DNA from: Mycobacterium sp. D16R12
GTDB lineage: Bacteria; Actinomycetota; Actinomycetes; Mycobacteriales; Mycobacteriaceae
Reading direction: 5' to 3'
Length of the DNA stretch: 64,000 nucleotides
Assembly (NCBI RefSeq): GCF_002013465.1
Contig: NZ_MAFC01000013.1
Coordinates: forward strand, 62,001-126,000
Part shown: positions 45,074-53,721 of the stretch, in pieces
Position numbering within the stretch: the first letter of the stretch is position 1
Layout: every line of letters starts with the position of its first letter
Program-made: the position numbers and the translations under genes
Notes under the pieces: model-generated
The model's input: the letters and a program-made list of their open reading frames with translations, nothing else
What the model was told of the DNA's origin: nothing
Databases searched by the model: none

Positions 45074-45853
45074 TTACACGGGCAACTTGCGGAAAATGGG
45101 GCGCGGCACATGGCGCAGCACCGACATCACGAAGCGCCATTGGCCGGGCGCCCAGATCAGCTCCTTGCCCGCGGCGGCCGACGTCACTATCAGCTCGGCG
45201 ATCTGCTCCTTGTCGACCGTGAACGGAGCCTCCTTGGCGCCGGTGGCCTTCCAGTGTTCGATCGTCGTGGTGGTGCGGACTTGGCCCGGACGTACCACCA
45301 GCACGTGGACACCGAACTCGCGCAACGCTTCTCCAAGGCCGAGGTAGAACCCGTCGAGGCCGGCCTTGGTTGAGCCGTAGACAAAATTCGAGCGGCGGAC
45401 CCGCTCGCCGGCCACCGAGGACATCGCGATGACCTGACCGAAGCCCTGTGACTTCATCTTCTGGCCGATCAGCACGCCGACGGAGACGGCGGCGGTGTAG
45501 TTGACCTGTGCGCTGAGCACTGCCTTGGCCTGGTTCTGCCAGAGCTCTTCGGCATCCCCGAGGACGCCGAAGGCGACGATGGCGACATCCACATCGCCCT
45601 GTGCCCAAGCGGATTCGATGAGGGCAGGGTGGCTCGTGGTGTCGACGGCATCGAAGTCCAGGTACTCGACGGACTTGGCTCCGGCGGCCTCGATCTGCGC
45701 GATGGCCGCCTCGCGCTTGGGTGCGTTGGGCAGGTCCGCCAGGATGACGCGCGCCTTGGCGTTCTTGAGGTAGCGCTCGACGATGGCCAGGCCGATCTCC
45801 GAGGTGCCGCCGAGCAGCAGGATGGTCTGGGGGTTACCCGTTGCGTCAATCAT
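45074..45853 (-). CDS. dprE2: Decaprenylphosphoryl-2-keto-ribose reductase DprE2
   Basis: 259 residues. SDR fold: cofactor loop [10 protein letters not shown], 'AFGVLGD' for NAG, Ser in '[10 protein letters not shown]', and active YGSTK. It reduces the 2-keto intermediate formed by DprE1, using NADH, to decaprenylphosphoryl-D-arabinose. Works in complex with DprE1 at the membrane/periplasm in mycobacteria. Corresponds to Rv3791. The spacer to dprE1 is 18 bases, and to aftA ten bases. Confidence 0.95.
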   Translation of the reverse strand: MIDATGNPQTILLLGGTSEIGLAIVERYLKNAKARVILADLPNAPKREAAIAQIEAAGAKSVEYLDFDAVDTTSHPALIESAWAQGDVDVAIVAFGVLGDAEELWQNQAKAVLSAQVNYTAAVSVGVLIGQKMKSQGFGQVIAMSSVAGERVRRSNFVYGSTKAGLDGFYLGLGEALREFGVHVLVVRPGQVRTTTTIEHWKATGAKEAPFTVDKEQIAELIVTSAAAGKELIWAPGQWRFVMSVLRHVPRPIFRKLPV

Positions 45854-45871
45854 TGTGTGGCTGAAGCCTTT

Positions 45872-47272
45872 CTAGAGCAGCTCGAGGCGGCGGGCCATGT
45901 CGGAGGCGAACACGCCGTGGGGGTCGGCCTTGCGTCGGGTGGCGATCCACTCGTCGACGCGCGGGTACATCTTGTGGAACTTCTCCGCGTTCACCCGTGA
46001 GTCCTTGGCGGTGTACACCCGGCCGCCGAACTCCATGGCGCGGGCGTCGAGCTCGTTGAGGAACTCGTTGACACCGGGCTTGTTGGGGAAGTCCATGGCA
46101 ACGTTCCAGCCCTTCATCGGAAAGCTCAGCGGCGCTTTGTTGCCCGGGCCGAAGAGCTTGAAGACATTGAGCGCCGAGTACTGACCCTGGGTCTGGATCC
46201 ACCGGATGATGCCCTTGAACTCGTCGAGCGCATCGGGCGGCACGAGGAACTGATGTTGCGCGAAACCTGCTGGTCCATAGGCATATTGCCATCCGGTTGT
46301 GATGTCGAGCATGTGATAGAACTGCGTCAGATTGACGATCTTGCCCTGGTAGTTACCGCTCATCCGGTAGAACGCCTCGCCGATCGCCATGAGCGACGGC
46401 TTGATCATGAAGTTGACCGGGAAGAGGTCGGGAAAGCCGGGTAGTTGCGGCGCGGTGAATTTGAGCGGGTCCTTGGCCAGCTTCGCAGGCAATTGGTCCA
46501 GTCGCGCGAGACTTCCGCGGCTGACAGCCGCGCGGCCCAGCTTCGGTGCCGGATTGATCAGGTCGAACCAGGCACTTGAGTAGGTGTACTTGTCCTCGCT
46601 GCCGTCCTGGTGCACCGCGATGGTCTCGTCCAGGTCCCGGGTGGCTACGCCGTCGGCGATGAAGTAGGCCGTCTCGGTGCGCGTCATGGCGATGCGGGCG
46701 CGTACGACGATGCCCGTCAGCCCGTTGCCGCCGATGGTGGCCCAGAACAGCTCGCTGTCCGGTCCGTCGGGGGCGATGGTGTGCACCTGGCCGTCCGCCA
46801 TCAGCAGGTCCAGGGACAGCACGTGGTTTCCGAAACTGCCGGCGCTGTGATGGTTTTTGCCGTGGATGTCCGAGCCAATGGCACCGCCCACGGTGACCTG
46901 GCGAGTACCGGGCAGCACCGGTACCCACAGGCCGAAGGGGAGGGCGGCCTTCATCAGCTGATCCAGGCTCACGCCCGCGTCGACGTCGGCGATGGCCGTC
47001 TCGGCACTGATCGAGTGCACCTTGTTCAGCGGGGTCATGTCGACGACGATCCCGCCGCCGTTGCAGGCGTGATCACCGTAGGAGCGGCCCAGGCCGCGCG
47101 CGACGATGCCGCGGCGTAGATGCGCCGGGCTGGTCGCGCTCGCGTCGGCGACCTGGCGCACCGCCTCGGCGATCACATCGACATCGGGTGTGGAGAGCAC
47201 GTGAGCCACGGTGGGTGCGGTGCGGCCGAACCCGGTCAGTGCGCGCGGGGTCAGGGGAAGGTCTGTAGACAT
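45872..47272 (-). CDS. dprE1: Decaprenylphosphoryl-beta-D-ribose 2'-oxidase DprE1
   Basis: 466 residues. VAO-type flavoenzyme: FAD site '[15 protein letters not shown]' (60-74) and '[20 protein letters not shown]', with the flavin-proximal His137. The catalytic Lys is K423 in 'YTAKDSR'. Numbering runs five ahead of M. tuberculosis, so A392 in 'GWNVAMDF' is at the place of Cys387, the residue attacked by covalent benzothiazinones. It oxidises the 2' hydroxyl of decaprenylphosphoryl-ribose. Corresponds to Rv3790. First cell-wall enzyme of the chain dprE1-dprE2-aftA-embC. Ala at this site is known in some naturally benzothiazinone-tolerant mycobacteria. Confidence 0.96.
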   Translation of the reverse strand: MSTDLPLTPRALTGFGRTAPTVAHVLSTPDVDVIAEAVRQVADASATSPAHLRRGIVARGLGRSYGDHACNGGGIVVDMTPLNKVHSISAETAIADVDAGVSLDQLMKAALPFGLWVPVLPGTRQVTVGGAIGSDIHGKNHHSAGSFGNHVLSLDLLMADGQVHTIAPDGPDSELFWATIGGNGLTGIVVRARIAMTRTETAYFIADGVATRDLDETIAVHQDGSEDKYTYSSAWFDLINPAPKLGRAAVSRGSLARLDQLPAKLAKDPLKFTAPQLPGFPDLFPVNFMIKPSLMAIGEAFYRMSGNYQGKIVNLTQFYHMLDITTGWQYAYGPAGFAQHQFLVPPDALDEFKGIIRWIQTQGQYSALNVFKLFGPGNKAPLSFPMKGWNVAMDFPNKPGVNEFLNELDARAMEFGGRVYTAKDSRVNAEKFHKMYPRVDEWIATRRKADPHGVFASDMARRLELL

Positions 47273-47333
47273 ATCAGTGAAAAAGCGTACTTGAGCCGAT
47301 CGAAGGGTAGGAGCGAAGCGACCGGGGGACGAC

Positions 47334-47747
47334 TCAGCGCAGCCGGAAGATCACGGCGCGCTGCACGATGAAGTTGATGACGGTCGCGGTGCCCTGAGCG
47401 ATGACAAAGGCAACCGGAACCCGCCAGGCCTTGTCCTCGAATTGCATGTAGAACACATAGTTGATGCCGACCTGGACGGCATAGGTCAGGCCGTAGAGGG
47501 CCATCACCGCGATGAACCGGGCCCGGCTGGGCTCGGCCTGGAAGGTCCAGCGCCGGTTGATCAGGTAGGCGGTGGTGGTTCCCGCGACAAAGCTGATGGA
47601 TTTGGCGACGTTGACCTGGAGGCCGAAGTGCAGCAGCAACACATACAGCCCGAAGTCGACGATCGCCGAGAGTCCGCCGGTGAGGACGAAACGGGTCGCT
47701 TGAGTGGTCAGCGACAGCGGCGCCTGCTCTGCGGGGGCATCTGACAC
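47334..47747 (-). CDS. GtrA-family membrane protein (Rv3789 type)
   Basis: 137 residues with four helices and the GtrA start '[17 protein letters not shown]', 'INRRWTF' after helix 2 and a conserved '[12 protein letters not shown]' near the end. GtrA proteins are small flippase- or anchor-like membrane proteins for polyprenyl-phosphate sugars. The homologue Rv3789 was proposed as a decaprenylphosphoryl-arabinose flippase and also as an anchor recruiting AcbZ/GlfT1-type partners; the role is not settled. It is 61 bases upstream of dprE1 on the same strand and is likely the operon head. Confidence 0.9.
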   Translation of the reverse strand: MSDAPAEQAPLSLTTQATRFVLTGGLSAIVDFGLYVLLLHFGLQVNVAKSISFVAGTTTAYLINRRWTFQAEPSRARFIAVMALYGLTYAVQVGINYVFYMQFEDKAWRVPVAFVIAQGTATVINFIVQRAVIFRLR

Positions 47748-47880
47748 GCGCCAGAGCCTATGTCAGGTGCCGCCCTGCAGCGCCAATCACGGGACCCCGC
47801 GCGCGACTTTCTGCGCGCAGGTAGGGTCGCGGCAGACTCGGCAACTGGATTGCTGGAACATCGACGCGTGAGGGGCAGCC

Positions 47881-48000
47881 ATGACGACTCCAGAGCACGG
47901 AAGGCACGAACGGGCCGAGGGCGAAGGCGTTGATCCGCTGATCGACCTGTCGCGCGATCCCAACCCTGGAGTCGCCGACCACGCCAAAGAGGACGAGTAA
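47881..48000 (+). CDS. Small charged protein (39 residues)
   Basis: ATG at 47881 with GAGGGGC nine bases upstream; an in-frame TGA lies just before, fixing the start. The peptide is strongly hydrophilic: many Glu, Asp, His, Arg, with a central 'VDPLIDLSRDPNPGVADHA' and no signal or membrane segment. Too short for automatic frames but with a codon choice like the neighbours. It is divergent from the GtrA gene and convergent with the hydrolase (4-base spacer). Unknown family; may be a cytoplasmic regulator peptide. Function unknown. Confidence 0.55.
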   Translation: MTTPEHGRHERAEGEGVDPLIDLSRDPNPGVADHAKEDE

Positions 48001-48004
48001 CCGC

Positions 48005-48829
48005 TCAGACTCGTTGCGGGACGAAGGCCTCGATCTCCTTCACCATGAGCTCGGGCTGGTCCTCGCTGACAAAGGTGTAGCTGTCGGGGACCTCTACAAG
48101 CTTGGCGTTGGGCAGTAGCTGAACCCACCGTTGCGCATGTGCGAACGGGAAGAACGGCAGTTTGCGCGGCCAGAGCAGCAGCACCGGCTTGTCGAAGGTG
48201 CGCAGTGTCTCGGCGGCGGCCAGCGTGTCGCGGTGGTCGATGCCCCGCAGGAAGGTGCGCAGATCTCGCCGGATCCCCTGCTGGTCGAGCAGCGGGCGCA
48301 CCCATTCGCCGAGTATCTCGTCGGGAATCGGGAACTTGGCGAGCGTCTTTCCGACGATTCGTTGCACTGTCTTGAGGGCATAAGGCCGCAGGACGAAATC
48401 GGTTCCCGGAGTCCGTGCCCAGTACTGCAGGACGCGAATCGATTTCGGCAGGAAGTTGTCGAATGAATCGACGGGCGTCAACACCACCTGTCCAATCCGG
48501 TCGCAGCCGTCGGCGAGCAGCAATTGGGTGATGGCCCCGCCGGTGTCGGTGGCGACAATGGTGACGTTGTCGAGGTCGAGGGTCTCGATGAGCTCGCGGG
48601 TCAGTCCGGCTACACCGCGCGGGCTGAGGTCCGCGCCCGGATTCATAGGGGTCTGGTGCGCACCAAGGGGCAGGTCCGGTGCAATGCAGCGGAACCGCCG
48701 ACTCAGCGGTTCGACGACCTTGCGCCACACGGTCCCGGTGACGAAGACACCATGCACGAAGACGATCGGAGGGCCGTCCCCGCTATCGCGGTAGTGGATA
48801 GGTCCGGCTGAAGACTCGAAAGTAGGCAT
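48005..48829 (-). CDS. Alpha/beta-hydrolase-fold protein without a standard catalytic triad
   Basis: 274 residues from the ATG at 48829; the 15 residues upstream in frame are less likely. Fold hallmarks: 'PPIVFVHGVFVTG' (oxyanion HG), 'RFRCIAPDLPLGAH', nucleophile elbow 'VATDTGGA' with Asp95 (as in haloalkane dehalogenases or epoxide hydrolases), 'LLLWPRKLPFFP' and 'DSYTFVSEDQPE'. The usual acid in the W-G-x-x-D segment is Leu224, and the usual His near the end is Thr252. So the protein has lost, or uses different, catalytic residues. Related to dehalogenase-like hydrolases of actinobacteria, substrate unknown. Confidence 0.8.
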   Translation of the reverse strand: MPTFESSAGPIHYRDSGDGPPIVFVHGVFVTGTVWRKVVEPLSRRFRCIAPDLPLGAHQTPMNPGADLSPRGVAGLTRELIETLDLDNVTIVATDTGGAITQLLLADGCDRIGQVVLTPVDSFDNFLPKSIRVLQYWARTPGTDFVLRPYALKTVQRIVGKTLAKFPIPDEILGEWVRPLLDQQGIRRDLRTFLRGIDHRDTLAAAETLRTFDKPVLLLWPRKLPFFPFAHAQRWVQLLPNAKLVEVPDSYTFVSEDQPELMVKEIEAFVPQRV

Positions 48830-48898
48830 GCCTTGACCATGTCGCCGACCTGCTGCCATGACGAGGCGCGACACTGCCAGACGGTGCCATCCGGGGGC

Positions 48899-50332
48899 CT
48901 AGAGACCCGCGGACGCCAGCACACCGCACAGCGCGTCGACGGCCGGCGCGAAACCGTGATCGGCGGGGGTGCCGAAGCTGACCACGACCCCATCCGGATC
49001 GGGGATGTGCGGACCGGCCTGAGGGTGCCGCAGCCGCGATAGCCCGGCCAGGGCCACGCCCGCCTCACCGGCTCGGTACAGCACGTCGGGTTCCGCGCCG
49101 TCGGGCAGCGTGAGCAGCAGGTGCAGTCCGGCAGACAGTCCTCGGACTCCGACGTTGTAGTCCGAGAGCCGCTCGACAAGGAGGTCGCGCCGACGTCGGT
49201 ACCGACCGCGCATCCGCCGGATATGCCGGTCGTAGTGGCCATTGGCGATGAAGTCCGCCATGGTCAGCTGCGAGATCGCGTCGACGTACCACTGCCCGCC
49301 GCCGGCGGCCGCCACGACGGCGTCCACCAGATCCGGCGGCAGCACCATCCATCCCAGGCGTAGTACGGGTGCCAGGCTCTTGCTCGCCGAGCCGAGGTAC
49401 ACGACGTGATCGGGATCGAGGCTTTGTAGCGCGCCGACGGGCTGACGGTCGTATCGGAACTCGCCGTCGTAATCGTCTTCCAGAACGTAGGAGTCGGTGC
49501 GGCGTGCCCAGTCCACCACCGCGGTGCGCCGTGTCGGGTGCAGTGGCAGCCCGTGTGGAAAGTGGTGGGCGGGGGTGATCATGGCGGCGCGCACATCGAG
49601 GGTGTCGAGGTCGTTGACCACGGCGCCCTCCTCGTCGAATCCGATCGGAGTGCTGGAGCCCCCTCCCGCTTCGATGCAGTCGCGAAAGATGAAGAGCCCG
49701 TAGGCTTCCAGGGCGATCGGCCGGGTCAGCCCGTACATGCGGGTGAGGATCTCCACGGCGTGACGGGTGCCCGCGCAGATGACGACCGAATCGGGTGAGG
49801 TTCGCACGCCCCGTACCCGGCCCACGTATTCGGCGACGGCAGAGCGTAATTCGGGACGACCGCGGGGGTCGCCGGCGCGCAGGGCCTCGTGCGGGGCGTT
49901 GCTCAGTGCACGGCGGACGGAGGTGACCCAGTCTGTGCGTGGGAAGGCGGTGACGTCCCCGGAGCCGGGCATGAGGTTGTGCGGTGGGGGAGAGCCCGCT
50001 CCGCGTGATCGCGGCGGCAGCTGGTGCTGGCCACGATTGACCACTCGGGTTCCCGAGCCCTGCCGCGATTCGAGCCATCCTTCGGCGACGAGCTCCGCGT
50101 AGGCCTCGGCGACGGTGTTCCGCGCGAGCCCGAGGTCGATGGCCAGGGTGCGCGAGGGTGGCAGCATTGCCCCCACCGTCAGTCGTCCGGACCGGATCGC
50201 CTCACGAAGCGCGGTGGTCAACACATCACGGACGCCGCGGGCACCGGGGGTGATGGCGTGACGCAGATCCAGATGCAGATCATGGCTGAGGGGGCGTGGC
50301 TCTGATATTCCCGAATTGGCCCACGAACTCAC
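48899..50332 (-). CDS. MocR-type (GntR-aminotransferase) transcriptional regulator
   Basis: 477 residues from GTG. N-terminal GntR winged helix (about 20-95): 'ALREAIRSGRL', 'LPPSRTLAIDLGLARNTVAEAYAEL', 'GWLESRQGSGTRVV'. From about 120, a fold-type I aminotransferase domain: 'GDVTAFPRTDWV', 'ICAGTRHAVEIL', 'PAHHFPHGLPL', 'EDDYDGEFRY' and the PLP-lysine loop 'YLGSASKSLAPVLRLGW'. MocR proteins sense PLP or amino compounds and often regulate vitamin B6 or amino-acid genes. Divergent from the AhpD-like gene with only 49 bases between the starts, so that gene is a likely target. Confidence 0.9.
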   Translation of the reverse strand: MSSWANSGISEPRPLSHDLHLDLRHAITPGARGVRDVLTTALREAIRSGRLTVGAMLPPSRTLAIDLGLARNTVAEAYAELVAEGWLESRQGSGTRVVNRGQHQLPPRSRGAGSPPPHNLMPGSGDVTAFPRTDWVTSVRRALSNAPHEALRAGDPRGRPELRSAVAEYVGRVRGVRTSPDSVVICAGTRHAVEILTRMYGLTRPIALEAYGLFIFRDCIEAGGGSSTPIGFDEEGAVVNDLDTLDVRAAMITPAHHFPHGLPLHPTRRTAVVDWARRTDSYVLEDDYDGEFRYDRQPVGALQSLDPDHVVYLGSASKSLAPVLRLGWMVLPPDLVDAVVAAAGGGQWYVDAISQLTMADFIANGHYDRHIRRMRGRYRRRRDLLVERLSDYNVGVRGLSAGLHLLLTLPDGAEPDVLYRAGEAGVALAGLSRLRHPQAGPHIPDPDGVVVSFGTPADHGFAPAVDALCGVLASAGL

Positions 50333-50381
50333 GTCTAAATTGAACCATGAGAATGGGTCTTTCTGCTTCTACGGTTAAGGC

Positions 50382-50846
50382 ATGACAAGCACCCTGAATG
50401 CCCCAAGAATCCGTATGGAGAAGGTCTCGCCCGAGGTCTACGAGGCCATGATGGCGCTGAGCATCGCCTCGGCCAAGGACGTCGAACCCGGCCTCGCCGA
50501 GCTGATCAAGATCCGCGCATCCCAGCTCAATCATTGTGCGTTCTGTCTCGATATGCACACCCACGATGCCCGCAAGCAGGGTGAGACCGAGCAGCGCATC
50601 TACCTGCTGAATGCCTGGGCAGAGGCCGGCGATATCTACACCGAACGTGAGAAGGCCGCGCTGGCGCTGACCGAGGAAGCGACCGTCCTTTCCGCTGGTG
50701 AGCACGTGTCCGATGTCACCTATGCCCGGGCGGCGGCGATCTTCACCGAACGCGAGCTCGGGCAGATCATCGGGATGATCCTGACGATCAACGCCTGGAA
50801 TCGCATCGCTGTCACTACCCGCAACGCACCTCCGAAGCGTGGCTAG
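50382..50846 (+). CDS. AhpD-like (carboxymuconolactone decarboxylase family) protein
   Basis: 154 residues, helical. The AhpD core motif is present: 'IKIRASQLNHCAFCLDMHTHDAR', with redox Cys52 and Cys55 and His59. A second 'ALALTEEAT' and 'INAWNRIAV' segment completes the CMD fold. Such proteins act as peroxidase-coupled disulphide reductases or unknown hydroperoxide enzymes. Here it is divergent from a MocR-type regulator, an arrangement frequent in actinobacteria. Substrate unknown. Confidence 0.85.
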   Translation: MTSTLNAPRIRMEKVSPEVYEAMMALSIASAKDVEPGLAELIKIRASQLNHCAFCLDMHTHDARKQGETEQRIYLLNAWAEAGDIYTEREKAALALTEEATVLSAGEHVSDVTYARAAAIFTERELGQIIGMILTINAWNRIAVTTRNAPPKRG

Positions 50847-50954
50847 ATTTGCCACATTCTTTGCCGTCGGCGTGACAGAAGCGTGATCGTTTCGTAATCT
50901 GACCGGGTGATCTCGGCGAGATGGCGTGCGAAAGACGGTGAGAAGAGGCCCGCG

Positions 50955-51536
50955 ATGCCGCTCTCTCGCGTCGCGGGCCTCGCGCTCTCACTCGTTGCCG
51001 GTGCCGCCGTGATGGGGGTCGTGAGCGAAGTCCAGAAGCCCGATGTACAGCTGTCGATCAAGCCCGAACAGCGTGCGATCGTGCTCATCGCCGACCTGCC
51101 GCGTGCCCAGCGGGACCGGCGCTATGTCTCGGCCGAGGCGCTGGCCCTGGAGGCCAGGGCCAGAGCCATCAAGCCATGTTCGACCGTGTTGGCGGGTGCA
51201 CAGCCGGCGGTGGCGCAGGCGGGAAACTTCTTGAAGACGATGTTCGGTATCGGTGACATCGGCGGTGCCAGCGGGCGTGGAGGCGGCGGCGACCACGGTC
51301 GCGGTCTGGCTCTGGACTTCATGACGAGCTCCAACGCGACCGGTACCGCGCTCGCGAACTTTGTGCTCGCCAACCGTGAGCGGCTCGGTGTCACGTACGT
51401 GATCTGGCAGCAGCGGTACAACGACGGCAACGGCTGGTCAATGATGGAGAACCGCGGCAGCCCCACCGCCAATCACATGGACCATGTGCACGTGTCCTTC
51501 CTGGCCGGAGCCAAACCGCCTGCGGTCAGCTGCTGA
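50955..51536 (+). CDS. Secreted protein with M15-like HxxxxxxD...HxH metal-site pattern
   Basis: 193 residues from ATG at 50955, chosen for GAGAAGAGG upstream; a GTG at 50907 gives a longer form with a poor signal. A hydrophobic signal segment (LSRVAGLALSLVAGAAVMGV) is followed by an unknown helical part and a C-terminal domain with 'DHGRGLALDFM' and 'HMDHVHVSF'. His-Asp and HVH resemble the zinc site of D-Ala-D-Ala carboxypeptidase-like (M15/hedgehog) domains and the ARB_07466-like domain of actinobacterial exported proteins. A peptidoglycan role is plausible, unproven. Next gene 43 bases downstream. Confidence 0.75.
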   Translation: MPLSRVAGLALSLVAGAAVMGVVSEVQKPDVQLSIKPEQRAIVLIADLPRAQRDRRYVSAEALALEARARAIKPCSTVLAGAQPAVAQAGNFLKTMFGIGDIGGASGRGGGGDHGRGLALDFMTSSNATGTALANFVLANRERLGVTYVIWQQRYNDGNGWSMMENRGSPTANHMDHVHVSFLAGAKPPAVSC

Positions 51537-51579
51537 CCCGACCCGCGACGATCCACGGCGCCACGGTCCAGGCGCGGAT

Positions 51580-53085
51580 ATGTTGAATTCCATGGGTTTC
51601 CCGTTGTCTCGACGTTCTCTGCGTGGTCTGCGACAGATTGGTGATGGCCTCGGCACGCTCGACCGAGAAGTGTTCGAAGCGATCGCGGAGTCGCCGAGCC
51701 CGCTGCTGGACACCGTCATGCCGCGGCTCACTCGCGCCGCCGACCATTCCAAGCTCTGGATCGGGATCGGCGCCGGACTGGCCATGTTCGGTAAGCCGGC
51801 CATGCAGCGCGGCGCCACCCGTGGGCTGTTGACACTGGCCGTGACGAGTGCGGTCACCAACCAGGTCGCCAAGCGGCTGCGTCGGCGCGCGCGTCCCAAC
51901 TACCTCGCGGTGCCGCTGATGCGGCGCAGCAGGCGCATTCCCACGTCGTCGTCACTGCCCTCGGGCCATTCGGCGAGCGCGGCAGCCTTCGCGGTGGGCG
52001 TTGGCCTCGAGAGTCCGCCGGTGGGCTTTGGGCTCTCGCTGCTTGCCGGGTTGGTAGGCCTGTCGCGCGTGGCCACCGGTGTCCACTATCCCGGTGATGT
52101 GTTCGCGGGATTCGGGATTGGTGCGGGTATCGCGGTGTTGGGCGCCCGGGTGGTGCCGCCGATTGTGTCGCCGACGGTCCGCACGGTGGACCCGCTGCGG
52201 GTGGACACCGCCGCGCGCCCCGAGGGCCAGGGTGTGGTCCTGGTGGTCAACCCGGCCTCCGGTGACGGAACCGGGCAGCGGATTCTGGACCAGGTGCGGA
52301 AGGCCTTGCCGCGTACCGAGATCGTCGAACTGAACAAAGACGATGATGTGATCGACGTGATGCGCAGCTCGGCGGGGCGGGCCGAGGTGCTCGCGGTGGG
52401 CGGCGGTGACGGCACAGTGGCCTGTGCGGCCGGTGTTGCGGCCGAGACGGATACGCCCCTGGCGGTTTTCCCTGGCGGCACCTTCAACCACTTTGCCAAG
52501 GACATCGGCTGTGACACGGTGGCCAAGGCTGTCGATGCCATCCGGCGGGGTGCGGTCAGTCGAGTCGATCTGGTCTACCTGAACGAGAGTCAGGTGGTGA
52601 TCAACACCGCGAGCATCGGCGCGTACCCGAAGTTCGTACAGGTTCGTGAGAAGCTCGAGCGCAGGATCGGCAAGCCGCTCGCGGCCGTGTACGCGATGTT
52701 GCACATGCTGCGGCGCGATCACCCGGTGCGTATCCGATTCGATAACAAGACCATTCAGACATCGCTGTTCTTCCTGGGCAATTCGGTCTATCTGCCTTCG
52801 GGGTTCGCCCCCTCGCTGCGCAGCCGTCTGGACGATGGCCTCATCGATGTACGCATCCTGGAAACCGGCCGCAAGTTCAGCGGGGTGCGGATCCTGACGG
52901 CGCTGGCACTTGGGCGGCTGCAGCGCAGCCCGCTCTATCACGAGCTACAGGTACCCGAGTTCTCCTTTACCGCAGTCGACGGCCCCACTGTGCTCGCGCG
53001 CGACGGCGAGGCCGGCGACAGAGTCGCGGAGGCCAGCTTCAAAGTTCATTACCGGGCACTGGCGGTCTTTCGTCCGCTGCCGTGA
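51580..53085 (+). CDS. Fusion: PAP2 phosphatase and diacylglycerol kinase (YegS/LCB5-like)
   Basis: 501 residues from ATG at 51580 (51592 is an alternative). N-terminal PAP2 domain (about 40-200): K-x6-RP in KRLRRRARP, PSGHSAS, and SR-x5-H-x3-D in 'SRVATGVHYPGD'. C-terminal diacylglycerol-kinase catalytic domain (from about 220): 'VLVVNPASGDGTG', ATP site 'AVGGGDGTVACAAG' and 'FPGGTFNHFAKD'. So a lipid phosphatase and a lipid kinase are joined in one chain, perhaps to recycle a polyprenol or diacylglycerol. Mature family proteins of this architecture are known in actinobacteria. The stop is 47 bases inside the convergent PAP2 gene. Confidence 0.88.
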   Translation: MLNSMGFPLSRRSLRGLRQIGDGLGTLDREVFEAIAESPSPLLDTVMPRLTRAADHSKLWIGIGAGLAMFGKPAMQRGATRGLLTLAVTSAVTNQVAKRLRRRARPNYLAVPLMRRSRRIPTSSSLPSGHSASAAAFAVGVGLESPPVGFGLSLLAGLVGLSRVATGVHYPGDVFAGFGIGAGIAVLGARVVPPIVSPTVRTVDPLRVDTAARPEGQGVVLVVNPASGDGTGQRILDQVRKALPRTEIVELNKDDDVIDVMRSSAGRAEVLAVGGGDGTVACAAGVAAETDTPLAVFPGGTFNHFAKDIGCDTVAKAVDAIRRGAVSRVDLVYLNESQVVINTASIGAYPKFVQVREKLERRIGKPLAAVYAMLHMLRRDHPVRIRFDNKTIQTSLFFLGNSVYLPSGFAPSLRSRLDDGLIDVRILETGRKFSGVRILTALALGRLQRSPLYHELQVPEFSFTAVDGPTVLARDGEAGDRVAEASFKVHYRALAVFRPLP

Positions 53086-53719
53086 GGGGCCACGGTGGCA
53101 GGATCAACAGGCAGGCAACGAAGTACGCGTAGCCCAGCGCCCACCCCGCCAGCACGTCCGAGGGGTTGTGGACGTTGAGCAGGACTCTGCTGACACCGAT
53201 CAGCAGAATCAGCACACCGCCGAGCACCGCGAGCCAGGGACGCAGCGTGGCACTGATTTTCGGTAGGAACACGGTGAGCAATGCCAGCACACAGACCATG
53301 ACGCCAAGTGCGTGTCCGGAGGGGAACGAGGATCCGTACGCGTCGACCAACCTGGTCGCCGGACGTGGGCGGCCCGCCAGCAGTTTGGCCAACTCGGTCA
53401 CCAGCGCGCTCAGCTCCACGGTGATCAGCAGGAACACCGCCGCACGCCGCTGGCGCCGCACCAGCAGCACGATGATGATGACGGCCCCTGCGATGCGGAA
53501 TGCACCCGGGCCCAGGACGGTGGCGAACAGGTCCCAGGCGGTCACCCAGCCGGGGTGAGCGATTCCATAGTCATGCGCGGGTGCCAGCGCCGCGACATCC
53601 AGCCGAGACAGCCAATTCCACTGCTGGGCATAGCCCAGCCAGAGCAGTGCGAACACGATGAACGCGGCGCGGGCGGACACCAGCAGCCATCGGCGCTCCC
53701 GGCCGGTTATCTGTGACAT
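53039..53719 (-). CDS. PAP2-family membrane phosphatase, last gene of the galactan-export operon
   Basis: 226 residues from the ATG at 53719, two bases after the wzm stop. Longer starts are shadows of wzm. About six helices. Motifs K-x6-RP (KLLAGRPRP), PSGH and SR-x5-H-x3-D ('SRVLLNVHNPSD') are all intact, with catalytic His residues facing the outer side in the usual topology. Family: phosphatidic acid or polyprenyl-diphosphate phosphatases (BacA-unrelated UppP-type). Its coupling to Wzm-Wzt-GlfT1 suggests recycling of decaprenyl diphosphate after galactan transfer, an inference. The 3' 47 bases overlap antisense with the PAP2-DAGK gene. Confidence 0.9.
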   Translation of the reverse strand: MSQITGRERRWLLVSARAAFIVFALLWLGYAQQWNWLSRLDVAALAPAHDYGIAHPGWVTAWDLFATVLGPGAFRIAGAVIIIVLLVRRQRRAAVFLLITVELSALVTELAKLLAGRPRPATRLVDAYGSSFPSGHALGVMVCVLALLTVFLPKISATLRPWLAVLGGVLILLIGVSRVLLNVHNPSDVLAGWALGYAYFVACLLILPPWPLTAADERPPVPGNEL

Positions 53720-53721
53720 GA

